A stretch of DNA of 15,239 nt, taken from contig PWUO01000282.1 of NCBI GenBank assembly GCA_003562555.1, positions 1-15,239 on the forward strand. Reading direction: 5' to 3'. Origin of the DNA: Dehalococcoidia bacterium (lineage in GTDB: Bacteria > Chloroflexota > Dehalococcoidia > GIF9 > AB-539-J10). Made by a program: the position numbers and the translations under genes. Within the stretch, counting starts at the first letter, position 1. Each line of letters opens with the position of its first letter. This document shows, in pieces, positions 6,753 through 12,942 of this stretch. Under the pieces are notes generated by a model that saw nothing but the letters and a program-made list of their open reading frames with translations, searched no databases and had not been told where the DNA came from.

Positions 6753-7424
6753 TCATTGCGGCGACCATACCTCGCCGACCTCGAGTACCTGCAGGCGGAC
6801 TCCCGCCGCCGCTTTCGCGGCGGCAAGCACGAATTCGACCGCGTTCTCGAAGAAATGCATTGGTATGGCCGTTGTGGCCTTGACCATCATTGCACACTGC
6901 AAAGCTTCCTCCGGCGACATCGTGTAGTGACCATCTACCGGCAGCAGCGCAACATCCAGCGGCCCGTATTCCTGCATCTCGGGAATCGGTTCGGTATCGC
7001 CTGCGTGGTACACCGTGAGGTGTCCGGCGGACACCACGTAACCAACGCCGTGTCCCTTGGGGTGGAATGGAGTTCCCGGCGCCCGCTGGCGCAGGAGGTT
7101 GTAGGCATGCACTGCGTGAATGCCGATCGGGCCGAGGTTCATGGTCGTTCCGGCGGCGACCGCCTGCACGTCGAGCTTCAGCTTCTCCCGGCAGGCTTCG
7201 GGGCCGACGATAATGGTCGCTGGGGTGCGCAGGCTGCTGATTGCCTGCGGAGAGCAGTGATCCATGTGTTCGTGCGTCAGCAGGATGATATCCGCGGGTT
7301 CAAGCGTGTCGAAGAGGTGCTTAACCGACGCCCCGCAGTACTCCATTGGAACAGGGTCGATGTAAATCGTCCTGCCACTCCCCTTGAGACGGAAAGCTGC
7401 ATGACCGAGCCACGTTATCTCCAT
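6753..7424 (-). CDS. Metallo-beta-lactamase-fold hydrolase, UlaG/UPF0173-like
   Basis: A 223-residue metal-dependent hydrolase of the class that includes L-ascorbate-6-phosphate lactonase UlaG and the UPF0173 proteins. The opening MEITWLGHAAFRL (H8) is typical. The metal site is THEHMDH (H51, H53, D55, H56), with further ligands H106 in AVHAYN, D143 in YHAGDTE and H190 in IPMHFF. No signal peptide is seen, so it acts in the cytoplasm. GGAGGTGA lies directly before the ATG at 7424. It begins 42 bases after the IlvD-type dehydratase stop, so it is probably on the same transcript, and a lactonase step before or after a hydroxy-acid dehydration would make sense; that is inference. The substrate is unknown because the family is broad. 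Confidence 0.88.
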   Translation of the reverse strand: MEITWLGHAAFRLKGSGRTIYIDPVPMEYCGASVKHLFDTLEPADIILLTHEHMDHCSPQAISSLRTPATIIVGPEACREKLKLDVQAVAAGTTMNLGPIGIHAVHAYNLLRQRAPGTPFHPKGHGVGYVVSAGHLTVYHAGDTEPIPEMQEYGPLDVALLPVDGHYTMSPEEALQCAMMVKATTAIPMHFFENAVEFVLAAAKAAAGVRLQVLEVGEVWSPQ

Positions 7425-7466
7425 GCCTCACCTCCCTTCTGGTTGCGGGATGCGTCCGCCGGTGAT

Positions 7467-9128
7467 CTATTCCCGGCTGAACACGGCTCCCGTCATTGCG
7501 GATGTGACCAGTCTCGCATATCGCTCCAGGTAGCTGCCCGGCAGAGCCTTCGACGGAGGACGCGACCACGATTCCCTGCGGCGTGCGAGCTCGGTGTCGT
7601 TCACCTCCAGCGTGAGCCGCCCCGCGGCGATATCGATGCTGATGATGTCACCTTCGCGTACGAGTCCGAGTGGGCCACCGGCAGCCGCCTCAGGGGAGAC
7701 GTGTCCGATGGCCGCCCCACGCGTGGCTCCGGAGAAACGTCCGTCCGTTATCAGCGCCACGGAGTCGCCAAGTCCCATGCCGATGATGGCGGCAGTTGGA
7801 GCGAGCATCTCGCGCATGCCCGGTCCTCCCCGTGGTCCCTCGTACCGAATGACCACTACGTCGCCCTTCTGAATCTCGCCTCCGTAGATGGCTTTCACTG
7901 CATCCTCTTCCTGTTCAAATACACGGGCGGGGCCCCTGTGCTGCAACATTTCGGGAACCACGCCGGCTGCTTTGCATGCGGCACCATCCGGCGCCAGGTT
8001 TCCGTACAACAGGGCGAGTCCTCCCGTTGCGGTATACGGGCGGTCCATGGGGCGTATGACGTTTGAGTCATGAACCTGCGCATCCTGGACGTTGGTGGAA
8101 ACGGTTGCTGCGGTCGTTGTGAGATGGTCTCGAAGCAGTCCAGCGTCCATCAGTTGCTTCATCAGCGCGGCGATTCCTCCCGCGTGATCGAGGTCGGCGG
8201 GGAAGTGATCACCCGATGGCTTGATGCGCGTCAGGTTAGGAGTGCGCGAGGCGATCTCGGTGATCATGGCCATGTCCATAGTAATGCCTGCTTCGTTGGC
8301 GATTGCCGGCAGGTGCAGGAGTGTGTTGGTAGAACCTCCGATTGCCATGTCGACAACGAATGCGTTCCAAAAAGCGTGGTCCGTGAGCACATCTCGCGGT
8401 CGAATGCCCCGCCGATACAGTTCCATGATCTGCATGCCTGTCCGCTTGGCCAGGGCCACTCGTCGGCCGCTTACGGCCATGGCGGTGCTGCCCGGCAGAC
8501 ACATGCCCAGTGCCTCCGTAAGGAAGTTCATCGTGTTTGCGGTACCCATGAGGTTACAGGCTCCGCAGCCTGGCAGAGCTCCCTGCTCGAACTCGGCAAG
8601 CTGGTCCCACGTCATCTCTCCCCGTTGCACCAGTCCCTGTGCCTCCATGAGGTCCGTGTACCCAACCTCGCGGCCGAAGCACCAGCCGGTCGACATCGGT
8701 CCTCCGCTCACCACGATTGCAGGTATGTTTAAACGCGCCGCCGCCATGAGCATGCCCGGGGTGATCTTGTCGCACTCGGTCACCAGCACCATGGCGTCGT
8801 ATGAATGTCCGTTGACCATGCACTCTATAGAGTCGCATATGAGCTCTCGACTTGCCAGCGGGTAGTGCATGCCGTAGTTGCCCTGCGCAATGCCGTCGCA
8901 CAACCCGATGGTGCCGAATTCGATCGGTGTGCCACCGGCTGCCAGTACACCTTCTCTCACCGCTTTCGCAATAATATCGAGGTGGATGTGTCCTGGCATG
9001 GTCTCGTTCTGAGGATTGACGATAGCGACGAGTGGCTTGTCCAGTTCCTCCGGCAGCATACCCATGGAGTAGTACAGTGCGCGGTGTGTGGCTCTCTCCA
9101 ATCCTTTGGTCGTGGCGTGGCTTCTCAT
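7467..9128 (-). CDS. ilvD: IlvD/Edd-family dehydratase (dihydroxy-acid dehydratase type)
   Basis: A 553-residue iron-sulphur dehydratase. Dihydroxy-acid dehydratase removes water from 2,3-dihydroxyisovalerate in valine and isoleucine synthesis; relatives use sugar acids. Key motifs: PGHIHL (45-50), CDGIAQGNYGM with D78 (77-87), ECDKITPGMLMAAARLNIP with cluster Cys119 (118-136), GCGACNLMGTANTMNFL with Cys191 (187-203), GGSTNTLLHLPAIA (264-277), and GRFSGATRG with the catalytic Ser466 region (463-471). The site that is PCN in [2Fe-2S] members, as I recall them, is PGH here, as in the E. coli-type enzyme. GGAGGT lies 7 bases before the ATG at 9128. No ilvB, ilvN, ilvC or leu gene is present. Its neighbours are an MFS carrier and an MBL hydrolase, so a catabolic hydroxy-acid substrate is a real alternative to branched-chain amino acid synthesis. 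Confidence 0.93.
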   Translation of the reverse strand: MRSHATTKGLERATHRALYYSMGMLPEELDKPLVAIVNPQNETMPGHIHLDIIAKAVREGVLAAGGTPIEFGTIGLCDGIAQGNYGMHYPLASRELICDSIECMVNGHSYDAMVLVTECDKITPGMLMAAARLNIPAIVVSGGPMSTGWCFGREVGYTDLMEAQGLVQRGEMTWDQLAEFEQGALPGCGACNLMGTANTMNFLTEALGMCLPGSTAMAVSGRRVALAKRTGMQIMELYRRGIRPRDVLTDHAFWNAFVVDMAIGGSTNTLLHLPAIANEAGITMDMAMITEIASRTPNLTRIKPSGDHFPADLDHAGGIAALMKQLMDAGLLRDHLTTTAATVSTNVQDAQVHDSNVIRPMDRPYTATGGLALLYGNLAPDGAACKAAGVVPEMLQHRGPARVFEQEEDAVKAIYGGEIQKGDVVVIRYEGPRGGPGMREMLAPTAAIIGMGLGDSVALITDGRFSGATRGAAIGHVSPEAAAGGPLGLVREGDIISIDIAAGRLTLEVNDTELARRRESWSRPPSKALPGSYLERYARLVTSAMTGAVFSRE

Positions 9129-9148
9129 TCTTCGTACCTCCTCGATGG

Positions 9149-9160
9149 CACTGTGCAGTG
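9149..9160. promoter_or_regulatory. Inverted repeat at the presumed dehydratase transcription start
   Basis: CACTG and CAGTG with a 2-base spacer, about 20 bases before the dehydratase ATG and just downstream of a weak -10 box. Its position would suit a repressor site. Confidence 0.3.
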
Positions 9161-9162
9161 AT

Positions 9163-9192
9163 ACTGTAGAACGTTGAGGCTCGTCTCTACAA
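9163..9192 (-). promoter_or_regulatory. Promoter candidate for the dehydratase gene
   Basis: On the minus strand TTGTAG (9192-9187), an 18-base spacer, TACAGT (9168-9163). The matches are partial. It lies in the 164-base gap after the MFS gene and would let the dehydratase be transcribed separately from the carrier. Confidence 0.35.
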
Positions 9193-9292
9193 TGGGTGCG
9201 GGGTGCTTCCCGATGCGGCCTTTCTTCTCGAGGGACTTAATCTCGTCAGGTGTCGCACAGGTAACGATCCTGTACGGACTGCAGTGATCGGG

Positions 9293-10582
9293 CTACCGCC
9301 GGACCGGATTGAGCTTTCGAGGCGCAATGAACCACATCATCGTGGCCGTCGCAATCATTGCTGCCACGAGGATGAAGTAGGTTGGCACGTAACTGCCGGT
9401 TATGTCGTGAAGGTACCCGGCTAACCACGGGCTGAGCATGCCACCAGCCGCGAAGCCGACCAGCATCGTGCCGGCTATTCTTCCATAATGCTTGCCATGA
9501 AAGAGGTCGGCCAGTGTCGCGTTGAGAACGCAGGGAATTGCACCGAAGCTGGTTCCGAACCCCACCGCTATGAGCGGTGGCAGCCATGGAGTTGAGGTAT
9601 CGAGCATGAGAAAGTAGAGCGCGATAAACAAGGCAGAGACGAGACTTGCCGGTATGAAGAGACGCTCACGACCCGTTCGGTCCGAGAAGGCCCCGATGAG
9701 ATTGCCGATGGCAAAGGCGATGCCGAAGAGGCTGTAGAAGGTTGCAGAGGCGATAGGTGTGTAGCCCGCGTCGAGATAGAAATAGACCTGGTGTGATATG
9801 GCGAGCTGTTCGACCACGCCCATCGAACAGAGCCACGTAAGGAGTATCAGCCAGAACTGTCGGGTGCGCATCGCGCTGCTCACCGTCCAGTCTTTGCTGC
9901 GCCATTCGCTGGCTGCCCGATACTCGGAGACCCGTACATGATCGGCTGCGGCCTCCTCCGCAGTCATCCCATCGGGAAACAGTCCCTTATCGGCGGGGGT
10001 TCGACGCAGGAATAGGAGGCACAGCGGAGCAATCAGCAGAAAGATGCACAGGCCGATCACAACGTATGCAGTCTGCCAACCGAATGACGAGATGATGTAC
10101 TGCGCACCGGATGCCGATATCAGACTGATTCCGAAGCCTGCGCCAAGGATGCCGAATACCAGCGCGCGTTTACGAACAAACCAGTTCGCCAGCAGCGTTG
10201 CGACTGGCGCCCATCCGGCCATGCTGAGTCCAATTGCCGCCACGACGCCGTACAGCAGGTAGAACTGCCACCTCTCGGTAGCCAGGCTGCAACCAGCCAT
10301 GCCGATTCCGATCAGCAGGGCTCCGATAGCGAGAACATAACGTGGTCGAAAACGGTCGGCCATTGCGCCTGCGATTGGGGCGAACATGCCGTAGAAGAGT
10401 ATGTTGAGGGAGAAGATGAGAGCGGTGTTTCCACGAGTCCAGCCGAACTCCTCGACTATAGCCGGGTAGAAGACCGAGAAAGTGTTGCGGCAGATGAAGC
10501 CTCCCACGATGGTGAGGAAGCCGATGGCCAGAATTACCCAGCCATAGAAGAAAGGGCGCTTGTGTGGTGCATTAACACTCAT
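9293..10582 (-). CDS. MFS transporter, oxalate/monocarboxylate (OFA/MCT)-like
   Basis: A 429-residue inner-membrane carrier with about twelve hydrophobic helices. The opening RPFFYGWVILAIGFL (9-23) and FSVFYPAIVEEFGWTRGNTA (35-54) are characteristic of the OFA/MCT-like branch that moves small carboxylates. GAMADRFRPRYVLAIGA (77-93) is the loop 2-3 MFS signature 'G...DR.G.R'. A cytoplasmic central loop lies near residues 195-235, and a second DR motif (AFSDRTGRERL, about 298-308) starts the second half. Length is normal. The ATG at 10582 has only a weak purine-rich upstream sequence (GAGTAGAGTGA). It is first in a same-strand set with the IlvD-type dehydratase and MBL hydrolase, so the substrate may be the acid those enzymes use. 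Direction and substrate cannot be read from sequence. Confidence 0.92.
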   Translation of the reverse strand: MSVNAPHKRPFFYGWVILAIGFLTIVGGFICRNTFSVFYPAIVEEFGWTRGNTALIFSLNILFYGMFAPIAGAMADRFRPRYVLAIGALLIGIGMAGCSLATERWQFYLLYGVVAAIGLSMAGWAPVATLLANWFVRKRALVFGILGAGFGISLISASGAQYIISSFGWQTAYVVIGLCIFLLIAPLCLLFLRRTPADKGLFPDGMTAEEAAADHVRVSEYRAASEWRSKDWTVSSAMRTRQFWLILLTWLCSMGVVEQLAISHQVYFYLDAGYTPIASATFYSLFGIAFAIGNLIGAFSDRTGRERLFIPASLVSALFIALYFLMLDTSTPWLPPLIAVGFGTSFGAIPCVLNATLADLFHGKHYGRIAGTMLVGFAAGGMLSPWLAGYLHDITGSYVPTYFILVAAMIATATMMWFIAPRKLNPVRR

Positions 10583-10593
10583 CTGTTGTCACT

Positions 10594-10656
10594 CTACTCA
10601 ATGGGTGAGACACACGATCCACCGCAGTAATCGCCCCCGCAACGCATGTGATGCGC
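10594..10656 (-). CDS. Possible Cys/His-rich mini-ORF before the MFS gene
   Basis: A 20-residue frame from ATG 10656 reads MVAHHMRCGGDYCGGSCVSP-IE and stops 11 bases before the MFS ATG. Three Cys and two His (HH, C8, C13, C17) could bind metal or form a leader peptide. It is the end of a longer open frame (to 10806) whose first part looks non-coding. There is no good ribosome binding site, so this is weak. Confidence 0.2.
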   Translation of the reverse strand, partial: AHHMRCGGDYCGGSCVSPIE

Positions 10657-10805
10657 GACCATGAACCGCTGTTGCCGCTCGTGTCCGGCCCGTCTATGGC
10701 GCTTCGGGGGAAGGTCTCGCTCCTCAGAGGGAGCATCATCGTTCAGTCGCACACGTGAATCCAGGCCCGGTCCTGTCCCTGCCAGAAACTGCTGAATAAC
10801 GCACA

Positions 10806-10836
10806 ATGGCGGCCATTCGATCGGTCAGGCCGCCAT
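10806..10836 (-). terminator. Hairpin terminator candidate after the alpha/beta hydrolase
   Basis: ATGGCGGCC (10806-10814) and GGCCGCCAT (10828-10836) form a perfect 9-bp stem with a 13-base loop, starting 34 bases beyond the hydrolase stop. On the minus strand it is followed by a moderately T-rich TTGTGCGTTATT; on the plus strand by CCTTTTCC. It likely separates the hydrolase from the MFS gene. Confidence 0.5.
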
Positions 10837-10869
10837 CCTTTTCCTGGACACTTCTCTCAAATTGAGTGG

Positions 10870-11712
10870 TCACTCGGCTGCCGGCTCCGCCTCACCGTTT
10901 TCAGAGAAGAACTCCAGCAGGAGCTTGTTGACTGCATCGGCTGCCTCGAACGCGACACTATGGCCGGCACCGGGGATGATTACCACTCGAGACTCGGGTA
11001 TGCGAACACCCAGCACGTCGGCGTTCTCGACGGGCACCAGAAGGTCCTTGTCTCCCTGGATGATCAATGCAGGGGCTGTGACACAGGGAAGACGGTCCCA
11101 CGAATCGTCCCCCATCAGCGCGCACCACTGTGCCTGCAGACCGGCTTTCATTGGAGGGTGCAGCGCACTGACGCGCACGTATTCCTCCACAAGGTCCGGG
11201 TGTGCCTCTGCGAAGGACTCACTCAGCGTATAGGGCACCCACGAACGGGCGCGTTCTTCCGGATCCATCTCAGTGGTCGCCAGTTGTTCGAGCGCAGCGG
11301 CGTTCTCCGTTTCCGCCCCGAACGCATGAGTTCCGCCACACTGGGTGGCGATGAGCGTCAGGCTCAATGCCTTGTCCGGATACTGGATGGCTACCTCCTG
11401 GGCGATCATGCCCCCCATTGAGGAGCCGACTACGTGCGCCGCCGCAATGCCGAGTGCATCCAACAGCTGCACGGTCTCCGAGGCCATCTCCTTCACTGTG
11501 TACGGTCCGGGCGGAGCATCGCTTCGTCCAGAACCCCGGTTGTCGAAGCAGATCACCTGGTACTGAGTCGAGAGCACAGGTGTCTGTCGGCACCAGAGTT
11601 CGGAGTTGCCTCCAAGTCCCGAGATAAGCAGAACCGGTTCTCCTGATCCTGATGTCTCATAGTAGAGACTGACGTCCCCTATCGTGGCGGTTCCTGATTG
11701 CACTGCGTCCAA
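10870..11712 (-). CDS. Alpha/beta-fold hydrolase
   Basis: A 280-residue cytoplasmic hydrolase of the 3-oxoadipate enol-lactonase/haloperoxidase-like group. The oxyanion region is ISGLGGNSELW (30-40), followed by FDNRGSGRSDAP (56-67). The nucleophile elbow is VGSSMGGM (S98). The acid is D223 in QGDKDLLVP, and the base is H251 in PGAGHSVAFE. A cap region spans about 125-200. The catalytic triad is complete. The start codon is TTG at 11712, with AAGGAG six bases upstream; no ATG is better placed. It follows the membrane miniprotein on the same strand (gap about 95 bases, containing a hairpin). The substrate is unknown; esters, lactones or C-C bonds are all possible in this superfamily. Confidence 0.93.
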   Translation of the reverse strand: MDAVQSGTATIGDVSLYYETSGSGEPVLLISGLGGNSELWCRQTPVLSTQYQVICFDNRGSGRSDAPPGPYTVKEMASETVQLLDALGIAAAHVVGSSMGGMIAQEVAIQYPDKALSLTLIATQCGGTHAFGAETENAAALEQLATTEMDPEERARSWVPYTLSESFAEAHPDLVEEYVRVSALHPPMKAGLQAQWCALMGDDSWDRLPCVTAPALIIQGDKDLLVPVENADVLGVRIPESRVVIIPGAGHSVAFEAADAVNKLLLEFFSENGEAEPAAE

Positions 11713-11735
11713 ATCACGCTCCTTCTGCGCAAACG

Positions 11736-11771
11736 ACCCGTCCGGCCGCCCGATTGCAGGTCTGGACGGGT
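11736..11771 (-). terminator. Hairpin between miniprotein and hydrolase genes
   Basis: ACCCGTCC (11736-11743) and GGACGGGT (11764-11771) form an 8-bp perfect stem with a 20-base loop. It sits 36 bases after the miniprotein stop and ends 24 bases before the hydrolase start. It could be a weak terminator, an attenuator or an mRNA processing or stability element. No clean T-run follows. Confidence 0.35.
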
Positions 11772-11807
11772 GTGCTCAACTAGATGCTGTCCACGGCCAT
11801 TGCCTCC

Positions 11808-12008
11808 CTACGGCTTGAGTCGAAGTAGGAGGATGAGACTGATAAGGCAGAGTCCTGTTCCCACCGAGCCAACTATTGCGTGTTGCTGAATGGCCGCTGG
11901 ATCGGCGGCAGCTCCGACCGATTGGAGATGAAATCCCGAGCCAACGGAATACAACAAGAGCAGCAAACCCATGAAGGCTGCGGCGCGCGCTATCGTCCTG
12001 ATGTTCGT
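11808..12008 (-). CDS. Two-helix membrane miniprotein with probable ACG start
   Basis: A 66-residue frame that ordinary gene calling would miss or shorten. Read from ACG at 12008-12006 it gives (M)NIRTIARAAAFMGLLLLLYSVGSGFH, then a linker SVGAAADPAAIQQH, then AIVGSVGTGLCLISLILLLRLKP, stopping at TAG 11810-11808. Both halves are classic membrane segments, the first preceded by Arg residues and the second closed by R-L-K, suggesting a hairpin with both ends in the cytoplasm. AAGGAG (12022-12017) lies exactly 8 bases before the ACG. No ATG, GTG or TTG exists upstream in frame before a stop; the first is ATG 11972, which has no ribosome binding site and would cut into helix one. ACG is one base from ATG. 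I do not recognise a family. A possible -10 (TACAAT) lies at 12104-12099. Confidence 0.65.
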   Translation of the reverse strand, partial: TNIRTIARAAAFMGLLLLLYSVGSGFHLQSVGAAADPAAIQQHAIVGSVGTGLCLISLILLLRLKP

Positions 12009-12161
12009 TTTGGGTACTCCTTCCCGTATGCCTCGAAAGGCCGATTACTCGTGAGGGCTGGCCGCAGGGTCGTGTGGGAGATGCGACCACCATTCTTCAT
12101 TGTACACGTTAGGGCTTGCGGTTTCGACGGTGAGGCCCCAAAACGGTGTGGAAAGACAACA

Positions 12162-12177
12162 GTTTACCTGTGTAAAC
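12162..12177. promoter_or_regulatory. Operator-like palindrome GTTTAC-CTGT-GTAAAC
   Basis: Perfect 6-bp arms separated by 4 bases, centred about 58 bases before the predicted start of transcription of the thioesterase operon. The form resembles sites of dimeric regulators such as the TetR family. No regulator gene is in the window. Confidence 0.45.
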
Positions 12178-12192
12178 GACCGCGATCAGCAG

Positions 12193-12221
12193 TTGACATG
12201 CCTCTTCGGCCCCGGTAAAAT
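12193..12221 (+). promoter_or_regulatory. Near-consensus sigma-70 promoter
   Basis: TTGACA (12193-12198), a 17-base spacer, TAAAAT (12216-12221): eleven of twelve consensus positions with ideal spacing. Transcription should start near 12228, giving a leader of about 170 bases to the thioesterase ATG. Best promoter match in the window. Confidence 0.75.
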
Positions 12222-12263
12222 TAGTCGTAGGCCATACCTCAACACACTCTTCTCGATTGCCTA

Positions 12264-12303
12264 TCGCCGTCGCTGCGGGTCGTACCCCCTGAAGCGACGG
12301 CGA
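12264..12303 (+). promoter_or_regulatory. Structured leader hairpin of the thioesterase operon
   Basis: TCGCCGTCGC (12264-12273) pairs perfectly with GCGACGGCGA (12294-12303). The 20-base interior contains GGGT-CGT-ACCC, which could form a small inner hairpin. It lies 36 bases after the predicted transcription start. No T-run follows, so it is not a simple terminator. No known riboswitch pattern is recognised. Confidence 0.4.
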
Positions 12304-12340
12304 ATCCGTTTCCGAATCCGGCCGCTTGTGGATTTCTCTG

Positions 12341-12369
12341 TTCTCACACTTGTTCGCCTCGTCTATAGT
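12341..12369 (+). promoter_or_regulatory. Second promoter candidate for the thioesterase gene
   Basis: TTCTCA (12341-12346), a 17-base spacer, TATAGT (12364-12369). It would bypass the leader hairpin and start near 12376, giving a short leader. Moderate matches. Confidence 0.35.
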
Positions 12370-12398
12370 TCTCCGTCCGGCATAAGGTGCCGGTCCTG

Positions 12399-12896
12399 AT
12401 GCGAGAAGCCACTGTTACCGTATACAATGATGGTATGGACGTCTCAGAAGACGTGATTGCGCGCTGGCATGGCGCGTTTGGCGGGACGATGATGGAACTC
12501 GTCGGTTTCACCGTGGTTTCCGCAAGCAAGCAACTGGTGATTGCTGAGATGCCATTTCGACCGGAATTGAGTCAGTTCACGGGTCAGTTCCACGCGGGCG
12601 CGTTGTTGACCCTCGCCGACAGCGCCGCCACCACACTGGCGAATCTGCACACGCAGGTATCACCCGCGACGTTTGCACCCGACCGGTTTCCGCTCACTGT
12701 GCAACTGAATGCGAACTCCATTCGCAATTCTGACACGAGCAAGCTTGTCGCCGAGTCCGTGCCCGTCCATATTGGGCGTCGTACCATGGTGGTGCGGACC
12801 GATGTGCGTGACGCAAGTGGACGACTCCTGGCCACGGTCACCAACACGCTGGTTCCTGCCGGAGACGGAGGTGCTCCTCCCGCGTCGAAGCAATAA
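12399..12896 (+). CDS. PaaI-like hotdog-fold thioesterase
   Basis: A 165-residue hotdog-fold protein that probably hydrolyses an acyl-CoA thioester in the cytoplasm. QFHAGALLTLADSAATTLAN (63-82) is the PaaI/YdiI signature 'HGG....L.D....A', with H65, G67 and catalytic-position D74. The later strands VQLNANSIRN (101-110) and IGRRTMVVRTDVRDASGRLL (125-144) plus ATVTNTLV complete the fold. I chose ATG 12399 because AAGGTG lies 9 bases upstream; GTG 12387 and ATG 12435 are also in frame, the last without a ribosome binding site but nearer to the usual family N-terminus. Followed after 46 bases by a RibD-C-like reductase gene on the same strand. A strong promoter, operator and leader hairpin lie upstream. 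The acyl substrate is unknown. Confidence 0.88.
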   Translation: MREATVTVYNDGMDVSEDVIARWHGAFGGTMMELVGFTVVSASKQLVIAEMPFRPELSQFTGQFHAGALLTLADSAATTLANLHTQVSPATFAPDRFPLTVQLNANSIRNSDTSKLVAESVPVHIGRRTMVVRTDVRDASGRLLATVTNTLVPAGDGGAPPASKQ

Positions 12897-12942
12897 CAAT
12901 TCCTGGACGTGTCCGGGCGCAGTCTGTTACTGGAATGTCGAT

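Larger units (their letters stand above)
12009..12398. other. 390-base divergent control region
   Basis: Between the membrane miniprotein (minus) and the thioesterase (plus). From left to right: the ribosome binding site of the miniprotein (12017-12022), a minus-strand TACAAT (12104-12099) without a good -35, a palindrome (12162-12177), a near-consensus plus-strand promoter (12193-12221), a leader hairpin (12264-12303), a direct repeat GAATCCG (12302-12308 and 12314-12320) and a second plus promoter candidate (12341-12369). Confidence 0.6.

Noticed and set aside
6756..8066. 436-codon plus-strand open frame
   Set aside because: Lies opposite the MBL-fold hydrolase and the IlvD-type dehydratase, both with intact family motifs. 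Its translation is rich in Arg, His and Cys with no recognisable domain; it is a shadow of GC-biased coding on the other strand.
10594..10806. Full 70-codon minus-strand frame
   Set aside because: The first two thirds are Arg/Pro/Asp-rich low-complexity text typical of non-coding GC-rich DNA, and it starts at the edge of the terminator hairpin. Only the Cys/His tail was kept as a weak candidate.
11776..12093. 105-codon minus-strand open frame over the membrane miniprotein
   Set aside because: Starts with ATG but its translation is Arg/Ser-rich without a domain, whereas the frame beside it encodes two clean membrane helices with a better ribosome binding site.
12228..12398. FMN riboswitch ahead of the RibD-like gene
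   Set aside because: The structured leader lacks the conserved RFN-element core words, and the first gene downstream is a thioesterase.
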